The position numbers and the translations under genes are program-made. Shown piece by piece: positions 1 through 8,074 of a stretch of DNA of 64,000 nt (within the stretch, counting starts at the first letter, position 1; each line of letters starts with the position of its first letter). The notes beneath the pieces are model-generated. The model did not search any database and was not told the origin of the DNA. It saw only the letters and a program-made list of their open reading frames with translations. The stretch spans positions 62,001 through 126,000 of the forward strand of contig NZ_JACIIZ010000018.1 of the NCBI RefSeq assembly GCF_014205765.1, read 5' to 3'. This stretch comes from Nitrospirillum iridis (GTDB lineage: Bacteria; Pseudomonadota; Alphaproteobacteria; Azospirillales; Azospirillaceae).

Positions 1-1
1 G

Positions 2-718
2 TTCGCCATCGTCGGCCTGGTGATGTGGTTGTCGAACGCCATATCGAAACGCCTCCTGTTCGGCCGGGTCCACGGTTCGGCGATCGCCATCGTCATCGGG
101 CTCGCCGCCGCCTTCGCCGCCGGCCTATGGACGGGTGGGGACAAGGGGGTCGTGGATATCCCGGTCCTCGCCGGGATCGGCCTCATGGGGGGGGCGATGC
201 TGCGCGACTTCGCGATCGTGGCCACGGCTTTCGAGGTGGACGTCATCCAGGCGCGCAAGGCAGGCGCCATCGGCGCCTGCGCCCTGGCCCTGGGAACGAT
301 CCTTCCCTTCATCGTCGGGTCCCTGGTGGCGGTCGCCTTCGGCTATACCGACGCCGTGTCCATCACGACCATCGGTGCCGGCGCCGTCACCTACATCGTC
401 GGTCCGGTGACCGGTGCCGCCCTGGGCGCCAGTTCGGCCGTGATGGCGCTGTCCATCGCGACCGGTGTCTTCAAGGCGGTGTTGGTCATGATCGGCACGC
501 CCATCGTCGCGAAGGCGATTGGCCTGGACAACCCACGCAGCGCGATGGTCTTTGGTGGCCTGATGGGGACGGTCAGTGGCGTTTCCGGCGGGCTGGCGGC
601 GACCGATCGGCGGCTGGTGCCTTACGGCGCCTTGACGGCCACCTTTCATACCGGACTTGGTTGCCTGGTCGCCCCGTCCATCCTCTATCTTATCGTGCGG
701 GGAATTGTGGGGGGCTGA
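2..718 (+). CDS. madM: Malonate transporter subunit MadM (5' end outside window)
   Basis: Inner-membrane subunit of the two-component MadLM malonate/proton symporter. The reading frame is open to the left window edge, and the visible 238 residues cover nearly the whole usual length of about 255. The protein is almost entirely hydrophobic helices with glycine-rich signatures typical of MadM, such as GIGLMGGAMLRDFAIVATAF, TTIGAGAVTYIVGPVTGAA and the C-terminal PYGALTATFHTGLGCL. The partner MadL should lie just upstream, outside the window. The GntR regulator starts 5 nt after the stop, which suggests one transcript. The family call is confident from the conserved glycine motifs; the malonate substrate is inferred from the family. 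Confidence 0.88.
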   Translation, partial: FAIVGLVMWLSNAISKRLLFGRVHGSAIAIVIGLAAAFAAGLWTGGDKGVVDIPVLAGIGLMGGAMLRDFAIVATAFEVDVIQARKAGAIGACALALGTILPFIVGSLVAVAFGYTDAVSITTIGAGAVTYIVGPVTGAALGASSAVMALSIATGVFKAVLVMIGTPIVAKAIGLDNPRSAMVFGGLMGTVSGVSGGLAATDRRLVPYGALTATFHTGLGCLVAPSILYLIVRGIVGG

Positions 719-723
719 GGATC

Positions 724-1425
724 ATGAGCGCGATCGTTGACCTGACGGAAGGCATGCCCGAGGAACGGGCGCTGCTCTCGGACCGGATCCGCGACGCGCT
801 GACCGATGAAATCGCCCGTGGTGACCTGCCCGCGGGCATGCAACTCGACGAACAGGATCTGGCCGATCGGTTTGGCGCCTCGCGGACCCCGGTGCGCGAG
901 GCGTTGCGCCAGCTCGCCTTCAGCGGCCTCGTGGAGATGCGTCCCCGGCGCGGCGTGGTCGTCACGCGGCTGACGCCTGAGCGCATCATGGACATGTTCG
1001 AAGCCACGGCGGAGATCGAGGCCATGTGCGTGCGTCTTGCCACGCACCGCATGACGCCGCTGGAACGCAGCCGCCTCATGCGGCTGCACCGGGAGTCCCT
1101 GGAGATGGTGGAGCGGGGCGACATCGACGCCTATGACGCCTTCAACCGGGAATTCCATGAAACCCTCTATCATGCGACCCACAACAGCTTCATGGCCGAA
1201 CAGGCGATGGCGGTCCGCAAGCGCCTGAATGCCTTCCGGCGCACCCAGTTGCGTCAGGGGGACCGCATCGCCCGCTCCCGGGAGGAACATGACAGCGTCA
1301 TGGCCGCCATCGCCGAGGGGGACGGCGAAACGGCCGCTCGCCGCATGCGTGCCCACATGCTGAACGCGGCGACGGCGCTGGAACAATACATCGCCGAACA
1401 TAGCGTGCCGGCCGCATCCGAATGA
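724..1425 (+). CDS. GntR family (FadR/FCD type) transcriptional regulator
   Basis: A 233-residue repressor-type protein. Residues about 15-75 form the winged helix-turn-helix (ADRFGASRTPVREALRQL is the classic GntR recognition segment). The rest is an all-helical FCD ligand-binding domain, including FNREFHETLYHATHNS with the histidine and acidic residues that usually hold a metal and an organic acid. It begins 5 nt after the malonate transporter gene, so it is probably the local regulator of malonate uptake and catabolism (compare MdcY/MatR). The ATG at 724 is chosen because it follows the madM stop directly; the open frame continues upstream only as a shadow inside madM. Confidence 0.88.
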   Translation: MSAIVDLTEGMPEERALLSDRIRDALTDEIARGDLPAGMQLDEQDLADRFGASRTPVREALRQLAFSGLVEMRPRRGVVVTRLTPERIMDMFEATAEIEAMCVRLATHRMTPLERSRLMRLHRESLEMVERGDIDAYDAFNREFHETLYHATHNSFMAEQAMAVRKRLNAFRRTQLRQGDRIARSREEHDSVMAAIAEGDGETAARRMRAHMLNAATALEQYIAEHSVPAASE

Positions 1426-1619
1426 GCGGGCGCGCCAGCGCTTGAGGGGCTCTTGGGGGGGCGGACTTCATGGCATGACGTTCCGTGTCGTGCGCCTGAT
1501 CGCCCGCGTCCGGCGGTGATCCGTTCGGCGTTTCACGCCGTACCTCAGATCACCTGCGCCGCCGCCGTCACCATAGGGGTGCCCCGGGACTTCGCGCGAA
1601 GGTTCATGAGGGGGCGGAC

Positions 1620-2216
1620 ATGTGGAAGCGGTTCTTGGCCATGCTGGCGTGCGCCCCGCTGTTCAGCGGATGCGCGACCATGACGCCGACGGACTTCGCC
1701 CAGGGCACGCCGCGGCTGGTGCTGGAAGATTACTTTTCCGGCCACACCAAGGCCTGGGGCTTGTTTGAAGATCGCTTCGGCAAAATCAGGCGGCAATTCA
1801 CCGTGGACATCGAGGGCACCCGGCGGGACGATGCGTTGATCCTGCATGAGGTCTTCCTCTACAGCGACGGCGAACGGGAAGAGCGGACCTGGACGGTGCG
1901 CCGGGTCGCGCCCGACCGGTATGAGGGAACGGCGGGTGACGTCATCGGCACCGCCCGGGGCGTGGCATCCGGCAATGCCTTCAACTGGGCCTACCGCATG
2001 GATCTCAAGGTGGGCGATGGCCGGCTTCGCGTGTCGTTTGACGATTGGATGTTCTTGCAGCCGGGCGGGGTGATGCTGAACCGCGCCCACGTCAGCAAGT
2101 GGGGCGTGGAGATCGGATCGGTCAGCATCTTTTTCCGGAAGGGCGACGGGGATGCCGGACAGCCCCCTGGGGCAACCCCGGTTGGGGATGCGGGCGGCCG
2201 TTCAGCGTCCAACTGA
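1620..2216 (+). CDS. DUF3833 family lipoprotein
   Basis: A 198-residue predicted lipoprotein of unknown function. The signal peptide ends in a lipobox (LFSGC, Cys18), so the mature protein should be lipid-anchored on the periplasmic side. The body matches the DUF3833 pattern: a FGKIRRQFTVDIEGT strand, GTAGDVIGTARG and a strongly conserved FDDWMFLQPGGVMLNRA block followed by KWGVEIGSVSIFFRK. The C-terminal 25 residues are low complexity. The start at 1620 is preceded by a GGGGGCGG purine run. It stands alone on the + strand, convergent with the chemoreceptor gene. Confidence 0.8.
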   Translation: MWKRFLAMLACAPLFSGCATMTPTDFAQGTPRLVLEDYFSGHTKAWGLFEDRFGKIRRQFTVDIEGTRRDDALILHEVFLYSDGEREERTWTVRRVAPDRYEGTAGDVIGTARGVASGNAFNWAYRMDLKVGDGRLRVSFDDWMFLQPGGVMLNRAHVSKWGVEIGSVSIFFRKGDGDAGQPPGATPVGDAGGRSASN

Positions 2217-2227
2217 CCGGCCGCCCG
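2191..2227. terminator. Hairpin between convergent genes, possible terminator
   Basis: A perfect 10-bp inverted repeat (CGGGCGGCCG at 2191-2200 against CGGCCGCCCG at 2218-2227) spans the stop codon of the DUF3833 gene with a 17-nt loop. No T-tract follows on either strand, so it may only slow or help terminate transcription between the two convergent genes. Confidence 0.35.
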
Positions 2228-2259
2228 CGGGAAAGCGCTGAATAGGGGGCGTCCCTTTC

Positions 2260-3939
2260 TCAGGCGGCGCGCAATTTGGCGAAAAAGTCGGAGACGGCTT
2301 CCTGCAGCCGGGCCGATTCCTTGGCCAGGCTCTGGGAAGCGTCCAGAACCTGCACCGAGGCGGCGGCGGTTTCCTCGGAGGCTTCGGCCACGGCGCCGAT
2401 GTTGTTGGACACCATCACCGTGCCTTTGGACGCCTCGGTCACGTTACGGGTGATCTCCCGCGTCGCCGCCCCCTGTTCCTCCACCGCCGCGGCGATAACG
2501 GAGGTGCCGGCGCCAATGTCGCGGATGGTGGACTGGATCTGGCGGATGGCCGTCACCGCGTCCGTCGTTTCCTGCTGGATGGCTGCCACCTGGGCGCCGA
2601 TGTCCTCGGTCGCCTTGGCGGTTTGGTTGGCCAGGGCCTTCACCTCGGTGGCAACGACGGCGAAGCCCTTGCCAGCCTCCCCCGCGCGGGCCGCCTCGAT
2701 GGTGGCGTTCAAGGCCAACAGGTTGGTCTGGCTGGCGATTTCACGGATCAGGCCGATCACCGCCTCGATCCGCTGGGCGCCCTCCGCCAGGCCGTTGACG
2801 GTGGCGTCGGTGCGTTCCGCCTGGCGCACGGCCTGGTCGGCCACGGTGGCGGACTGCAAGGCCTGGCGGCTGATCTCACCGATGGAGGCGGTCAATTCTT
2901 CCGTCGCGGCGGCAACGGTCTGCACGTTGGTCGATGCCTCCTCCGCGCCGGACGCCACGGCCTGCACCTGGCGCCGGTTGCCATCGACGATCTGGGTCAG
3001 GCGGCCGGCCGTCTGGCCCAATTCCTCGGCGGCGTGGGCGACGAAATTCACCAGTTCGGTTGAGACCTTGTTGAACTCCTCGATGTGCAGCTCGCGCTGG
3101 CGCACTTGCTCTTCACGGCGCGCCTGTTCCTGCCGGGCGGCTTCGGCCAGTTCATCGGCGCGGATCATGCTGTCGCGGAAGACGGCGACGGCGGCGGCCA
3201 TGCGGCCGATCTCATCCAGCCGGTCGGCGCCCGGGATTTGCACCGACAGATCATGGTCGGCCAGACGGCCCATGGCGGCCGTCATGTCGTCCAGCGGTTT
3301 GGACACGAGGCGTATCAGGGCGAAGCCGGCCAGTCCCCCCAGGGCCAGGGCAAGGATGATGGCGCCCGTGACCATGAGCTTGGCGTCGGCGTAGCTGTTG
3401 CGGTTGGCTTGGGCCGCCATGTCGGCGCCCTTCATGTTGACGTCGGCGTCCAGCTTCAACGCCTGGCGCAGCTTGGTGAAATTATCAATCATTTCGCCAC
3501 GGAAGGAGGCGATGGCCTCATCCATCTGTCCGGCGTGGGCGGTGGCCAGCAGCTTCTGGTGCAGGCCCAGGTAGACTGTCCACAGCCGGCTGATGTCGTC
3601 GGCCGCCGCCCGTTCCTCCCCGGGGCCGATCAGCGGCTGATAAGCCGTCCAGGCCTTGTCGTAGTCCGCCAGCGTCGCGGCGAAGCGCTTTTCCACCTCT
3701 TCCCGCATGGCCGGCTCCTTGACCAGCAGGTAGGACCCCTCCAGGGAACGGAAGCGTTCCGTCGCCTGCACGATCTGCCCCACCGCCCGGGTGGATGGCA
3801 GCCAGTCGTCGCGGATCTCCATGGCTGAATTGTTCATGCGCGCGGCCTGCACCATGGCGACCAGGCCCAGAATCAGGGTGATCGTCAGCACGGCGCTGAA
3901 CGCCAGGATGACCTTGCGGCGGATGGACAGGTTTTTCAT
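2260..3939 (-). CDS. Methyl-accepting chemotaxis protein
   Basis: A 559-residue inner-membrane chemoreceptor that would signal to CheW/CheA. TM1 lies at residues about 10-32. It is followed by a periplasmic four-helix-bundle (4HB_MCP-like) sensor to about 190, TM2 ([20 protein letters not shown]), a HAMP domain and a long coiled-coil signalling domain. The hairpin tip carries the near-invariant [21 protein letters not shown]. The C-terminus ends KLRAA with no CheR/CheB-tethering pentapeptide. The ATG at 3939 is chosen because AAGGAA lies at a normal distance and MKNLSIRRK leads into TM1; the frame extends 44 codons further upstream without a membrane or domain feature. The ligand cannot be read from the sequence. 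Confidence 0.92.
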   Translation of the reverse strand: MKNLSIRRKVILAFSAVLTITLILGLVAMVQAARMNNSAMEIRDDWLPSTRAVGQIVQATERFRSLEGSYLLVKEPAMREEVEKRFAATLADYDKAWTAYQPLIGPGEERAAADDISRLWTVYLGLHQKLLATAHAGQMDEAIASFRGEMIDNFTKLRQALKLDADVNMKGADMAAQANRNSYADAKLMVTGAIILALALGGLAGFALIRLVSKPLDDMTAAMGRLADHDLSVQIPGADRLDEIGRMAAAVAVFRDSMIRADELAEAARQEQARREEQVRQRELHIEEFNKVSTELVNFVAHAAEELGQTAGRLTQIVDGNRRQVQAVASGAEEASTNVQTVAAATEELTASIGEISRQALQSATVADQAVRQAERTDATVNGLAEGAQRIEAVIGLIREIASQTNLLALNATIEAARAGEAGKGFAVVATEVKALANQTAKATEDIGAQVAAIQQETTDAVTAIRQIQSTIRDIGAGTSVIAAAVEEQGAATREITRNVTEASKGTVMVSNNIGAVAEASEETAAASVQVLDASQSLAKESARLQEAVSDFFAKLRAA

Positions 3940-4136
3940 GGCTCTTACGGTTCCTTGGCCGAAGTCCGGACTGGCGCGTGGCCAGCCCAAATCCCCGGCG
4001 CCCCCTCGAGACCGGGTCCGGCAAGGGACACGGGAGGACGGCGCCATCAGGCTCAATAGTCCGTTAAGCATGTTAAGGAACGGTAAAGCGCGCCCCTATG
4101 CTTATGGTTAAGGGGGCTTGCTCTTCCGTCCTCCTA

Positions 4137-4793
4137 TCAGGAGCCATCCGTGCCGCAGGCTGCCGGCGTGGTGCCGGGGGCCGCTTGGTCCAGCCGCGAC
4201 AGGCTGTCGGCGACGGCCGCCGCCAACTGGGCGGCTGCGCTCGACAGGGCGGTGGCCGCAGCGTCCGTCGTCGTTGCCGTCACTGGGACGCTGAAGCCGG
4301 CGCGGCAGGTGAGGGCGGCGCCCTGGGGCAGCCGGCGCATGGTCCAGCTGCCGTCCACCACCGCCGTGCCGCCAGGGGTGGCGTCAAAGCGTTCGATGCG
4401 CAACGCCAACCGGTATTGCGGCGGGCCGTTGGGGGCGGGAGCCACCGGCGCCTGGTAGACGTCGGTGGCGCGCAGCCGCTGCCAGAGGGTGCCGGCCAGG
4501 GCCAGGCGCATCTCATCGGCCACGGGTGCGGCCCAGCGATCCTCGTCCCGCACGTCGAGGCGCCCGGCGGGGTCGGTGAGGACCAGCTGGGTCCTGTTCA
4601 GGCGCTCCGGCACGGCCACCGGCAGCACCTCCACCAGTACCCTCGCGGTGCCGGCCGCCGGTGCGCCGGCGGGCTGCGGCGCCAGCGCGTGATAATGGAT
4701 GGGCGCCGATCCGCCGCAGCCGGCCAGAAGGGCGAGGCCGGTGAGGACGCCCAAGGCCTGGGCGAGACGGGAAGGGGGCGGCATCACGGTCAT
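4137..4793 (-). CDS. pqiC: PqiC-type membrane integrity lipoprotein (ABC-type transport auxiliary)
   Basis: A 218-residue lipoprotein with signal peptide and lipobox LLAGC (Cys26). It is the third component of the Pqi intermembrane lipid-transport system; PqiC family proteins form an outer-membrane ring that docks on the PqiB tunnel. The family signature IHYHALAPQP and the alternating PPQYRLALRIERFDA / GSWTMRR strands are visible. The start overlaps the pqiB stop by 4 nt (ATGA), showing translational coupling. The ATG at 4784 is a possible second start. It is the last gene of the operon. Confidence 0.85.
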   Translation of the reverse strand: MTVMPPPSRLAQALGVLTGLALLAGCGGSAPIHYHALAPQPAGAPAAGTARVLVEVLPVAVPERLNRTQLVLTDPAGRLDVRDEDRWAAPVADEMRLALAGTLWQRLRATDVYQAPVAPAPNGPPQYRLALRIERFDATPGGTAVVDGSWTMRRLPQGAALTCRAGFSVPVTATTTDAAATALSSAAAQLAAAVADSLSRLDQAAPGTTPAACGTDGS

Positions 4794-6427
4794 TCGTCCT
4801 TGTCCTTTCTGCCGCGCACCAGGGATTCCGGGTGGCGTTCCAAACTGTCGCTCAGGGCTTTCAGGGACCGGGTGGCGTCCATGACGCCCTTCAGGGCCTG
4901 GCGGGTATCCTGTTGCAGCGGCGCGTCGGGGGCGACGCTGGCCTGCGTGGCCGCGAGGGTCTGCTCCATTTGTTTCAGGCTGTCGCGGATTTCCGGCAGC
5001 ACGTCATGGTCGGCGTGCTGTACCAGATCGTCGATATGGCGCGTGGCGCTGTCGACACTGGCCAGCGCCTTGCGGGCGTTCTCGCCGATGGCATCGAAGG
5101 GGATCTTGTTCAGCTTCGATACGATCTGCTGCACCTGTTCATACAGCGCCTCCAGATCGCCGGGCACGGTGGGCAGTTCCACGGGATCGCCCTTGGGGTC
5201 CAACGTCGCCGGCGGGGCGTTCTTGATGAAATCCAAGGCCACGTAGAGTTGCCCGGTCAACAGGCTGCTGGTGCGCAGTTGGGCGCGTAGACCATGCTCC
5301 ACGAGTTGGCCCAGCACCTTCAGCCTGGCGGCGGTGTCGGCTTCCGGCGGCAGGGTCCGTTCGTAGGAACTGAGGCGATCAGGGAAAATGTTCACCGTCA
5401 CGCGGGCGGCGAAGTCCTGGCTGGCCGGTTCATATTCCACGCCGACGCTGGTGACGTTCCCCAGTTCCACACCGCGGAAATCCACCGGCGCCCCCACGGT
5501 CAGGCCGCGGATCGATTGGTGGAAGCGCAAGAGCACCGGCACATGGTAGCCATCCGGCGCCTTCAGGGCGTCGGCATGGTTGGCGGCTAGTTCGAACTCG
5601 CTGCCGGCGGGTGCGGGTGTCATGGGCGTGTCGGGGGGAACCTCGAAAGCGATTCCACCCATCAGGATGGTCGCCAGGGCCTGGGTATCCACTTTGAGGC
5701 CGGAACCGTCGATGCGCACGTCTATGCCGCTGGCATGCCAGAACTTGGCGTTTTTGGTGACGAACGAATCATAGGGTGACTTGATGAAGACGCGCAGCGT
5801 GATGCGCCGTCCGTCCTTGTCCAGGGTATAGCGCTCGATGTGGCCAACGGGGATACGCTTGTAATAGATGGGGGAGCCTGCGGCCAGCGACCCGATGTCG
5901 TCGGTATGCAGCGTGTAGCGTTGCCCGGGCACGTCCGAGGCGACCACCGGCGGGTCCTCCAGCCCGGTGAACTCCGTGCGTGGGTTGTCCGATCGGCCGG
6001 CATCGACACCGATGTAGGACCCCGACAACAGGGTGTTCAGGCCGGACACGCCGGTTTCGGCGAAACGCGGACGCACCACCCAAAACCGGCTGTCCTCGAC
6101 TGCGAAGCCCTTGGTGTCCTTGGTCAGGTCCACCTTGACCAGCACATGGGCGTGGTCGGGACTGAGGGTCACGGCTTTGACCTCGCCGATGTCGACATCC
6201 TTGAACTTCACCTTGGTCTTGTTTGGCTCGATTCCATCGGCGGTGACGAAGCTGATGGTGATGCTGGGCCCGCGCATCCAGAGGGTCTTCACCACGAGCG
6301 TCAGGCCGATCGCTGCCGCCAGCAACGGTATCAGCCAGACCAGCGACGGGACCCAGCGCCGGCCGGGATCGATCACCGGTTCTGGCAAGGAACCGGCAGG
6401 GGCGTTTTCGGGGGTGGGGTCAGCCAT
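4790..6427 (-). CDS. pqiB: Intermembrane transport protein PqiB (MCE/MlaD domains)
   Basis: A 545-residue protein, the same length as E. coli PqiB. One N-terminal transmembrane helix (residues about 28-50, PSLVWLIPLLAAAIGLTLVV) is followed by three MCE/MlaD domains, seen from the repeated pattern of which NKTKVKFKDVDIGEVKAV and GAPVDFRGVELGNVTSV are the clearest copies. The C-terminus is a long amphipathic coiled coil (about 410-540) that in PqiB forms the needle across the periplasm. It should carry lipids between inner and outer membranes. Its start overlaps the second pqiA-like gene by 8 nt. Confidence 0.92.
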   Translation of the reverse strand: MADPTPENAPAGSLPEPVIDPGRRWVPSLVWLIPLLAAAIGLTLVVKTLWMRGPSITISFVTADGIEPNKTKVKFKDVDIGEVKAVTLSPDHAHVLVKVDLTKDTKGFAVEDSRFWVVRPRFAETGVSGLNTLLSGSYIGVDAGRSDNPRTEFTGLEDPPVVASDVPGQRYTLHTDDIGSLAAGSPIYYKRIPVGHIERYTLDKDGRRITLRVFIKSPYDSFVTKNAKFWHASGIDVRIDGSGLKVDTQALATILMGGIAFEVPPDTPMTPAPAGSEFELAANHADALKAPDGYHVPVLLRFHQSIRGLTVGAPVDFRGVELGNVTSVGVEYEPASQDFAARVTVNIFPDRLSSYERTLPPEADTAARLKVLGQLVEHGLRAQLRTSSLLTGQLYVALDFIKNAPPATLDPKGDPVELPTVPGDLEALYEQVQQIVSKLNKIPFDAIGENARKALASVDSATRHIDDLVQHADHDVLPEIRDSLKQMEQTLAATQASVAPDAPLQQDTRQALKGVMDATRSLKALSDSLERHPESLVRGRKDKDE

Positions 6428-7133
6428 GGTGTTTTCCAGGGGGGTGTTTCCCTGAGGGGTGTTTCCCAGGGGCGGGGCGTCGTGCGCGGTCCCAGATCAT
6501 GCGCGGGTCGAAACTGTGGGCGGCCAGCATGGTCAGCACGACCACCGCCCCGAAGGCGGCGGCGCCCGGACCGGCCTGGATGACAGCCAGTCCCTGGAAA
6601 TGCACCAGCCCGACCATCAACGCCACGACGAACACGTCCAGCATGGACCAGCGGCCCACGAACTCGACAATGCGAAACAGTCGGGCGCGTTGGTGCGTGC
6701 CGCCGGCGGCACGGCGGTGGATGGAGAGGGCGAGCGCGCTGAGCGTCGCCAGTTTCAACAGGGGCACCAGGATGCTGACGCTGAAAATCAGGATGGCCAG
6801 TTCCGGTGAGCCCGAGGTCCAGAAATAGGCGATGCCGGACAGGATGGTATCGTCCTGCGTTCCGAACAGTGTGACCGTTTCCATCACCGGGAACAGGTTG
6901 GCGGGGATGTACAGGATAACGGCGGCGATCAGCAGCGCCCATGTTCGCGACAGGCTGTCCACTTTGCGGGGGTGCAGGCGGCCGGCGCAGCGCGGGCAGC
7001 GCAGCCGCCCCCGCAGGGTGGGGGTGTCCGTGGCGATGTCCCGGCACACCAGACGGCAATGCGGGCAGGCGACCAAGCCAGCGTCCGCCGCGGTGGTGAT
7101 CGGTGGGATGGGGGGAAGGGGGGCGGCGTTCAT
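6420..7133 (-). CDS. pqiA: PqiA/LetA-like inner-membrane protein, second half
   Basis: A 237-residue polytopic membrane protein matching one PqiA domain. An N-terminal zinc-ribbon-like pair of cysteine motifs (CPHC and CPRC, near residues 22-50) is followed by about four membrane helices, including the PqiA hallmark LYIPANLFPVMETVTLFG. The ATG at 7133 is used because it overlaps the previous gene's stop by 4 nt (ATGA). In E. coli one 417-residue PqiA holds two such domains; here they are two adjacent genes. The C-terminal tail repeats GKHPS, GKHPP and GKHHG and is encoded by a 15-bp tandem repeat that runs into the pqiB start. Confidence 0.85.
   Translation of the reverse strand: MNAAPLPPIPPITTAADAGLVACPHCRLVCRDIATDTPTLRGRLRCPRCAGRLHPRKVDSLSRTWALLIAAVILYIPANLFPVMETVTLFGTQDDTILSGIAYFWTSGSPELAILIFSVSILVPLLKLATLSALALSIHRRAAGGTHQRARLFRIVEFVGRWSMLDVFVVALMVGLVHFQGLAVIQAGPGAAAFGAVVVLTMLAAHSFDPRMIWDRARRPAPGKHPSGKHPPGKHHG
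6428..6472. repeat. Three 15-bp tandem repeats at the pqiA/pqiB junction
   Basis: Three adjacent 15-bp units (GGTGTTTTCCAGGGG at 6428, GGTGTTTCCCTGAGG at 6443, GGTGTTTCCCAGGGG at 6458). On the minus strand they encode the histidine-rich end of the PqiA-like protein and end next to the pqiB start codon. Confidence 0.8.
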
Positions 7134-7768
7134 CGGTGGACAGGACGTCCAGGCGCTTTGAGGGAGGCGACGGTCCGGGGGGCCACGTGCCATAGGGCAT
7201 GCAAATCCATCGACAGGATGACGGCCATCAGCACGGTCAAGATGCCGAATGCCCACAGCGCCACCCCTGGCAGCACTTGGGCCATGTTGGAGAGTTTAAC
7301 CAGCGAGACGACGATGCCCAGCATGAACACCTCGATCATGCCCCAGGGGCGTAGCGTCAGCAGGAAGCGCAGCAGGGGGGCGAACGCGCGCGTCGGGCGG
7401 CCCCGTCGGGTTATCAACAAGAGGGACAGCATGGCCCCCAGATCGATCAAAGGGAACAGCAGCGTGGTGGCGAACACCAGGACGGCCACCAACTCACGGC
7501 CATCCCGCCAGAGTGAGAGCACGCTGCCAACGAGAGTGGCGCTGTTGCTGCGGCCCTGGATCTGCAGGTCGACGATGGGGAAGCTGTTGGCGATCAGGTA
7601 GGTCAGGATGGCCGCCGTCACCAGCGCCAGCTGGTTGTCCAGCTCCAGGCGGGACCGGCGGTACAGCACGGCGCGGCACCGCACGCAACGGGCCTTGGCG
7701 CCGGGTGCCAGCTCTCGCCGTTCATGCAGCGCGTCACATTCGGGACAGGCGACCAGGAGTTCGGTCAC
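7130..7768 (-). CDS. pqiA: PqiA/LetA-like inner-membrane protein, first half
   Basis: A 212-residue membrane protein and the first gene of the pqi operon. Residues 9-35 carry two CxxC pairs (CPEC and CVRC), a probable metal ribbon. About four membrane helices follow, with the PqiA signature TYLIANSFPIVDLQIQG. The start codon is GTG at 7768. It corresponds to the N-terminal domain of the usual fused PqiA, and the C-terminal domain is the next gene. The role is inferred from PqiA/LetA: an inner-membrane partner that loads lipid into the MCE tunnel. Confidence 0.85.
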   Translation of the reverse strand: MTELLVACPECDALHERRELAPGAKARCVRCRAVLYRRSRLELDNQLALVTAAILTYLIANSFPIVDLQIQGRSNSATLVGSVLSLWRDGRELVAVLVFATTLLFPLIDLGAMLSLLLITRRGRPTRAFAPLLRFLLTLRPWGMIEVFMLGIVVSLVKLSNMAQVLPGVALWAFGILTVLMAVILSMDLHALWHVAPRTVASLKAPGRPVHR

Positions 7769-8074
7769 GGGGGGTGTCAGCTCTTCTGTCGTGGTTCAGC
7801 CCCGGTGCATGGCCGCGACCGCATTGTCAGACCCGCATGGTGGGCGGTCCGCCGCGACCACGATAGTCCGGCTTCCTGAATAGCACCATAGGCGGGGAGG
7901 GGAGGGATGAATCTGAATTGGGGGGAGGCCGGCCGGCGTCGCGACGCTGCTGGCCGGGGGGTGCGCTGATTAATTCCCTGCCCAGGGCATGCGCCCTCAT
8001 GCACACTGCGCGGGCAGCTGTACCGACGCGGGGCACCGCGCCCGGCACGTTTCGTGGGAAAGAGAGGGACGATT
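7769..8074. other. Divergent intergenic region, pqi operon / M16 protease
   Basis: A 306-bp stretch without a convincing gene. It must hold the promoters of the pqi operon (minus) and the M16 protease (plus). I see no clear operator or hairpin with a T-tract. The only well-placed signal is AGAGAGGG at 8061-8068, the ribosome-binding site of the protease. Confidence 0.5.

Noticed and set aside
8054-8074. GTG start for the M16 protease
   Set aside because: No ribosome-binding site; the TTG at 8075 has AGAGAGGG at good spacing and gives a cleaner signal peptide.
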